NCBI GenBank assembly: GCA_001872995.1
Contig: MNXO01000173.1
Location: forward strand, 1 to 19,058
DNA: 19,058 bases
Origin: Bacteroidetes bacterium CG2_30_32_10
GTDB lineage: Bacteria > Bacteroidota > Bacteroidia > Bacteroidales > CG2-30-32-10
Reading direction: 5' to 3'
The notes beneath the pieces are model-generated. The model saw only the letters and a list, made by a program, of their open reading frames with translations, did not search any database and was not told the DNA's origin. Each line of letters starts with the position of its first letter. Position 1 is the first letter of the stretch. Below, one piece after another: positions 15,278 to 19,058 of the stretch. Position numbers and translations under genes: made by a program.

Positions 15278-15406
15278 TTATTGTTATGATTATTCGTGTT
15301 ATTCCTATTGCTTCCCAAAAATATTTATTTTTAGATAGGTATAATAATAAATAATATTCGTCATATTTTATAAAGTAAAATAAATGAATGAAATCAAGGT
15401 AAATGT

Positions 15407-15949
15407 ATGAGCGATATTGTAAAAAAATGGTATGTGGTAAGAGCTATAAGCGGCAATGAGAAGAAGGTTAAACAATATATTGAAAATGAAATTAACCGCT
15501 TGCAGTTATCTTCATATTTATCGCAAGTTCTAATACCAGCAGAAAAGGTTTATCAAATAAGAAAAGGAAAAAAAATTAGTAAAGAACGGAATTATTTTCC
15601 AGGGTATGTTTTAATTGAAGCAGCTCTGGTAGGAGAAATTCCTCACATTATTAAAAACATTCCTGGAGTATTGGGGTTTTTAGGTTCAAAATTAGAACCT
15701 GTTCCATTACGAGCTAGTGAAGTAAACCGTATTTTAGGTAAAGTTGATGAACTTTCTGAAAAAGACGAAGAATTGAATATTCCTTTTATTGTAGGCGAAA
15801 CGGTAACTGTTACGGATGGACCGTTTAATAGTTTTAGTGGCGTGATTGAAGAAATTAACGAAGAAAAGAAAAAACTCAAAGTAATGGTTAAAATCTTTGG
15901 CAGAAAAACTCCACTTGAATTAAGCTTTATGCAAGTTGAAAAGGAATAA
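15407..15949 (+). CDS. nusG: NusG, transcription elongation/termination factor
   Basis: A 180-residue factor that binds RNA polymerase, stimulates elongation and links it to Rho or the ribosome. The NGN domain covers about 6-110, with KKWYVVRAISGNEKKV and the FPGYV motif at 64-68. The KOW domain covers about 126-180, with VGETVTVTDGPF and the signature FGRKTPLELSFMQVEK near the end. The spacing from secE is 129 bases, longer than usual; it holds only a 22-codon frame at 15286 with no recognisable product. Confidence 0.96.
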   Translation: MSDIVKKWYVVRAISGNEKKVKQYIENEINRLQLSSYLSQVLIPAEKVYQIRKGKKISKERNYFPGYVLIEAALVGEIPHIIKNIPGVLGFLGSKLEPVPLRASEVNRILGKVDELSEKDEELNIPFIVGETVTVTDGPFNSFSGVIEEINEEKKKLKVMVKIFGRKTPLELSFMQVEKE

Positions 15950-15977
15950 ATTAAATTACATTAAAACAAACTAAAAA

Positions 15978-16421
15978 ATGGCAAAAGAAGTTAGTGGACT
16001 AATTAAGTTACAAATAAAAGGAGGATCTGCAAATCCATCACCTCCAATAGGACCTGCATTAGGTTCAAAAGGTGTTAATATTATGGAGTTTTGTAAACAA
16101 TTTAATGCAAGAACACAAGACCAAGGCGGTAAAGTAATTCCTGTTATTATTACTGTTTATAAAGATAAATCATTTGATTTTATTCTCAAAACTCCTCCAG
16201 TTGCTATTCAATTATTGGAAGCATTAAAATTAAAATCGGGTTCTTCAGAACCAAACAGAAATAAAGTAGGTTCTATTACTTGGGAACAAGTTAAAGAAAT
16301 TGCTACTGCAAAAATGCCCGATTTAAATGCCTTTACAATTGAATCTGCAATGAAAATGGTAGCAGGAACAGCAAAAAGCATGGGCATAACTGTTAAAGGT
16401 GAATTTCCATCAGCTAATTAA
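15978..16421 (+). CDS. rplK: Ribosomal protein uL11
   Basis: A 147-residue large-subunit protein at the GTPase-associated centre. The N-terminal domain has the Pro-rich stretch PSPPIGPALGSKGVNI (20-35), where thiopeptide antibiotics contact, followed by MEFCKQFNARTQ. The C-terminal rRNA-binding domain carries KMPDLNAFTIESAMKMVAGT (112-131). The AT-rich leader between nusG and rplK (28 bases) has no SD and no evident L1-binding structure. Confidence 0.97.
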   Translation: MAKEVSGLIKLQIKGGSANPSPPIGPALGSKGVNIMEFCKQFNARTQDQGGKVIPVIITVYKDKSFDFILKTPPVAIQLLEALKLKSGSSEPNRNKVGSITWEQVKEIATAKMPDLNAFTIESAMKMVAGTAKSMGITVKGEFPSAN

Positions 16422-16481
16422 TTCATCACTTTTAAGTGTTTAAAAAAATAATTGTAAATTCAACAATTAACACAGTAAAAA

Positions 16482-17177
16482 ATGGCAAAAATAGCTAAAA
16501 AAAGAAAAGAAGCTTTAGCAAAATACGATAAAACAAAACTTTATCCGCTTTCAGAAGCAGCAAGTGTATTAAAAACTATTTCTTATACAAAATTTGACCC
16601 TTCCGTTGATGTTGATATAAGATTAGGAGTTGACCCACGAAAAGCTAACCAAATGGTAAGAGGTACAATAGTACTTCCTCACGGAATTGGAAAACAAGTA
16701 AGAGTTTTGGTATTATGCTCTCCTGATAAAGAAGAAGAAGCAAAAAATGCAGGTGCCGAACACGTTGGTTTGGATGACTATATCGCAAAAATAAAAGGCG
16801 GTTGGACAGATGTAGATGTGATAATTACTATGCCAAGTGTAATGCCTAAAGTAGGTGTATTAGGAAAAATATTAGGTCCACGTGGTCTAATGCCTAATCC
16901 TAAAACAGGTACAGTTACAATGGAAGTTGGCAAAGCTGTTATCGAAGCTAAAGCTGGTAAAATTGATTTTAAAGTTGATAAATTTGGAATAATTCACGCA
17001 TCCGTTGGAAAAGTATCCTTCGATACTGAAAAAATAATTGATAATGCAAGAGAATTGCTCCAAACTGTAGTCAAATTAAAACCTTCTTCTGCAAAAGGGA
17101 CGTATATGAAGAGTGTTTATATGTCAAGTACGATGAGTCCAAGCATTCAAATTGAACCAAAATCTATTACGCTCTAA
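16482..17177 (+). CDS. rplA: Ribosomal protein uL1
   Basis: A 231-residue protein forming the L1 stalk, which handles deacylated tRNA at the E site. The signature MPKVGVLGKILGPRGLMPNP is at 121-140 and KTGTVT follows. The protein is of normal length and begins with the basic MAKIAKKRKE. It follows rplK by 60 bases. In many bacteria L1 represses its own operon by binding the leader; no matching structure could be recognised here. Confidence 0.97.
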   Translation: MAKIAKKRKEALAKYDKTKLYPLSEAASVLKTISYTKFDPSVDVDIRLGVDPRKANQMVRGTIVLPHGIGKQVRVLVLCSPDKEEEAKNAGAEHVGLDDYIAKIKGGWTDVDVIITMPSVMPKVGVLGKILGPRGLMPNPKTGTVTMEVGKAVIEAKAGKIDFKVDKFGIIHASVGKVSFDTEKIIDNARELLQTVVKLKPSSAKGTYMKSVYMSSTMSPSIQIEPKSITL

Positions 17178-17219
17178 AAATAAGCAGATTTACAACAATT
17201 ACCGAAAAGATTTGTGTAT

Positions 17220-17744
17220 ATGAAAAAAGAAGAAAAAAATCAAATGATTGATTCGTTAATCACTAAGATTGCGAATAACAATTATATCTATATTACTGAT
17301 ATCTCTGATTTAAATGTTGAAACGACAAGTAAACTTCGTAGACTTTGTTTCAAAAGAAACATAACATTACAAGTTGTTAAAAACTCATTGCTTAAAAAAG
17401 CAATGGAGCGTTCAAATAAAAATTTTGATACACTCTATGACGTTTTAAAAGGTTCAACATCAATCATGCTTTCTGATACCGGCAATTTACCTGCAAAATT
17501 AATAAAAGAATTTCGTAAAGGTATTATAAAGAAACCTATTTTAAAAGGAGCCTACATCGAAGAGATGTGTTTTGTTGGTGATGATAAATTAGATACGCTA
17601 ATTAATATTAAATCTAAAAATGAAGTTATTGCTGATATTATTTCAGCATTGCAATCGCCAGCTAAAAATGTTATTTCTGCTCTTCAATCTAGCGGAAACA
17701 AACTTGCAGGAATTGTTAAAACATTATCAGAAAAAGAAAATTAG
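17220..17744 (+). CDS. rplJ: Ribosomal protein uL10
   Basis: A 174-residue stalk-base protein that anchors bL12 dimers to 23S rRNA. The N-terminal rRNA-binding part has MKKEEKNQMIDSLITKI, then KLRRLCFKRNITLQVVKNSL. The C-terminal helix that binds bL12 has NVISALQSSGNKLAGIVKTL. I chose ATG 17220 (MKKEEKN) as the start; an in-frame GTG at 17214 would add only Met-Tyr and is less likely. The 42-base gap after rplA is short for a long L10-binding leader and shows no clear K-turn. Confidence 0.95.
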   Translation: MKKEEKNQMIDSLITKIANNNYIYITDISDLNVETTSKLRRLCFKRNITLQVVKNSLLKKAMERSNKNFDTLYDVLKGSTSIMLSDTGNLPAKLIKEFRKGIIKKPILKGAYIEEMCFVGDDKLDTLINIKSKNEVIADIISALQSPAKNVISALQSSGNKLAGIVKTLSEKEN

Positions 17745-17815
17745 TTTTTATTAAACAATTATCATTTTTATAATAAATTAAAAAATAAATTAAAAACAAT
17801 TAAATAATAAATAAT

Positions 17816-18193
17816 ATGGCAGATTTAAAAGCTTTCGCAGAACAATTAGTTAACTTAACAGTTAAAGAAGTTAATGAATTAGCTCAAATTTTAAAAGACG
17901 AATATGGTATTGAACCAGCAGCAGCAGCTCCTGTTATGATGGCAGGAGCAGCAGCAGGTAATTCTGATGCAGCAGCTGAAAAAACACAATTTGATGTTAT
18001 ATTAAAATCAGCAGGTTCCGCTAAATTAGCAGTTGTTAAATTAGTAAAAGAATTAACTAGCTTAGGTTTAAAAGAAGCAAAAGACTTAGTTGATGCTGCA
18101 CCTAAAGCTATTAAAGAAGGTGTTACAAAAGACGAAGCAGATTCTTTGAAAAAACAATTAGAAGAAGCTGGAGCTGAAGTTGAAGTTAAATAA
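17816..18193 (+). CDS. rplL: Ribosomal protein bL12 (L7/L12)
   Basis: A 125-residue stalk protein that recruits and stimulates translational GTPases. The N-terminal dimerisation region (about 1-32, ADLKAFAEQLVNLTVKEVNE) is followed by a flexible Ala-rich hinge (about 35-55, AAAAPVMMAGAAAG) and the C-terminal domain (about 58-125) with KLAVVKLVKELTSLGLKEAK and the ending EEAGAEVEVK. Length is normal. It follows rplJ by 71 AT-rich bases and precedes the rpoB attenuator. Confidence 0.98.
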   Translation: MADLKAFAEQLVNLTVKEVNELAQILKDEYGIEPAAAAPVMMAGAAAGNSDAAAEKTQFDVILKSAGSAKLAVVKLVKELTSLGLKEAKDLVDAAPKAIKEGVTKDEADSLKKQLEEAGAEVEVK

Positions 18194-18214
18194 AGGGATT
18201 CAATAAATACATAT

Positions 18215-18270
18215 AGGAATAGACTTCATCGAATGTTAAATTTCGATTGAAGTCTAATCCTGTTTTGTTT
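18215..18270 (+). terminator. Terminator or attenuator between rplL and rpoB
   Basis: A long imperfect stem pairs 18215-18233 with 18242-18261 (left arm parts AGGA, TAGACTTCA, TCGAA; right arm TTCGA, TGAAGTCTA, TCCT) with one mismatch and one bulge. A T-rich but interrupted tract (TGTTTTGTTT) follows. Partial termination here would lower rpoBC output relative to ribosomal proteins, as described in E. coli. Confidence 0.8.
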
Positions 18271-18319
18271 ATATTGTAAAAAATCACTTTTTATATTTTT
18301 AACTTTAAATTTATCCACC

Positions 18320-19058
18320 TTGGCTCTAAAAAATAAAAACCAACGAATTAGTTTTGCAACGACTAAAAATCAAATTGATTATCCTGATTTTTTAGATATT
18401 CAGCTAAAATCGTTTCAGGATTTTTTTCAATTAGACACTACTACTGAAAATCGTCAAAACGAGGGTTTATATAAAGTTTTTTCTGAAAATTTCCCCATTA
18501 CTGATGCAAGGAACAATTTTGTATTAGAATTTTTAGATTACTTTGTTGACCCACCAAGATATTCTATAGAAGAGTGCATCGAAAGAGGTTTAACTCATAG
18601 TGTCCCTCTGAAAGCAAAACTTAAATTATATTGTACCGACCCAGAACACGAAGATTTTGAAACAATAATTCAAGATGTTTATCTTGGTACAATACCGTAT
18701 ATGACTCCTAAAGGTACTTTTGTAATCAATGGTGCCCAAAGAGTTGTTGTATCACAATTACATCGGTCGCCTGGTGTATTTTTTGGTTCAAGCCGACATG
18801 CAAACGGTATGCATTTATATTCCGCCAGAATTATCCCTTTCAAAGGCTCATGGATGGAATTTGCTACTGACATTAATAATGTAATGTATGCCTACATTGA
18901 CCGAAAGAAAAAATTACCTGTAACAACGCTTCTTAGAGCAATTGGTTTTGAAAGCGATAAAGATATTCTCGAAATATTTAATCTCGCTGACGAAATAAAA
19001 GTAAGCAAAGTTAATCTAAAAAAAGTAGTTGGAAGAAAATTAGCCGCAAGAGTTCTTC
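18320..19058 (+). CDS. rpoB: RNA polymerase beta subunit, N-terminal part (cut by window edge)
   Basis: The first 246 codons of RNA polymerase beta, running off the right edge. Recognisable stretches are DYPDFLDIQLKSFQDFFQLD, then ENFPITDARNNFVLEF, and GTFVINGAQRVVVSQLHRSP just before the lobe region. The frame is open from 18251, and no in-frame ATG occurs upstream of the conserved core; the first internal Met is in YMTPKG, far inside the protein. TTG 18320 (followed by GCT, giving Met-Ala-Leu-Lys) gives the N-terminal length expected in Bacteroidota, so TTG is the likely start. No SD is seen. It follows rplL by 126 bases with an attenuator-like hairpin between. Confidence 0.95.
   Translation, partial: MALKNKNQRISFATTKNQIDYPDFLDIQLKSFQDFFQLDTTTENRQNEGLYKVFSENFPITDARNNFVLEFLDYFVDPPRYSIEECIERGLTHSVPLKAKLKLYCTDPEHEDFETIIQDVYLGTIPYMTPKGTFVINGAQRVVVSQLHRSPGVFFGSSRHANGMHLYSARIIPFKGSWMEFATDINNVMYAYIDRKKKLPVTTLLRAIGFESDKDILEIFNLADEIKVSKVNLKKVVGRKLAARVL

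Noticed and set aside
15286..15354. 22-codon frame between secE and nusG
   Set aside because: No SD, no recognisable product and AT-rich composition; probably chance.
17178..17219. L10-binding leader before rplJ
   Set aside because: The gap is short and no K-turn or paired structure could be drawn with confidence.

Overview
The window looks like a piece of a low-GC Bacteroidota chromosome. The signs are AT-rich leaders that mostly lack Shine-Dalgarno (SD) sequences, several TAnnTTTG-type promoter elements, a CarboxypepD_reg/TonB-dependent receptor, a Bacteroidota-type bS21, and a conserved translation/transcription gene block. Nearly all of it is coding. I see no insertion sequence, prophage or CRISPR array.

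Layout. (1) 1-1782, minus strand: a small SOS-type operon, umuD then umuC, followed by the first 17 codons of what is probably an SRAP/YedK-type protein cut by the window edge. (2) 1783-2138: a divergent intergenic region with candidate promoters in both directions and an inverted repeat upstream of umuD. (3) 2139-9050, plus strand: three closely spaced envelope genes of unknown substrate, namely a TonB-dependent receptor, a lipoprotein with an Ig-like domain and a beta-helix, and a 949-residue protein that appears to join a HExxH metallopeptidase-like domain, a TolB-like propeller and an outer-membrane barrel. (4) 9105-11343: a small holin-4-fold membrane protein, a PqqD-like protein and the M20 dipeptidase PepD, with pqqD and pepD overlapping by four bases and a good terminator after pepD. 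(5) 11344-12969: rpsU (bS21) with its own promoter and terminator, then xerC and hpf. (6) 13133-19058: tRNA-Thr(TGT), tRNA-Tyr(GTA), tRNA-Gly(TCC), tRNA-Thr(GGT), tuf, tRNA-Trp(CCA), secE, nusG, rplK, rplA, rplJ, rplL and the start of rpoB. The order thrU-tyrU-glyT-thrT-tuf followed by secE-nusG-rplKAJL-rpoB is the same as in Escherichia coli.

How the genes fit together. The right half is core information processing: elongation factor, tRNAs, translocon subunit, NusG, the L11-L1-L10-L12 stalk proteins and RNA polymerase beta. bS21 and the hibernation factor Hpf sit just upstream. Two genes here, hpf and pepD, have clear SD sequences while nearly all the others have none. In Bacteroidota the anti-SD of 16S rRNA is reported to be occluded with the help of bS21, so the pairing of rpsU with an SD-bearing hpf is the most interesting regulatory idea in the window. 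The left half holds damage tolerance (translesion polymerase) and an uncharacterised cell-surface gene set, which is the best candidate for an undescribed system.

Start sites were corrected by reading the sequence for rpsU (11476), rplJ (17220) and the holin-like gene (9105). rpoB appears to start with TTG at 18320.
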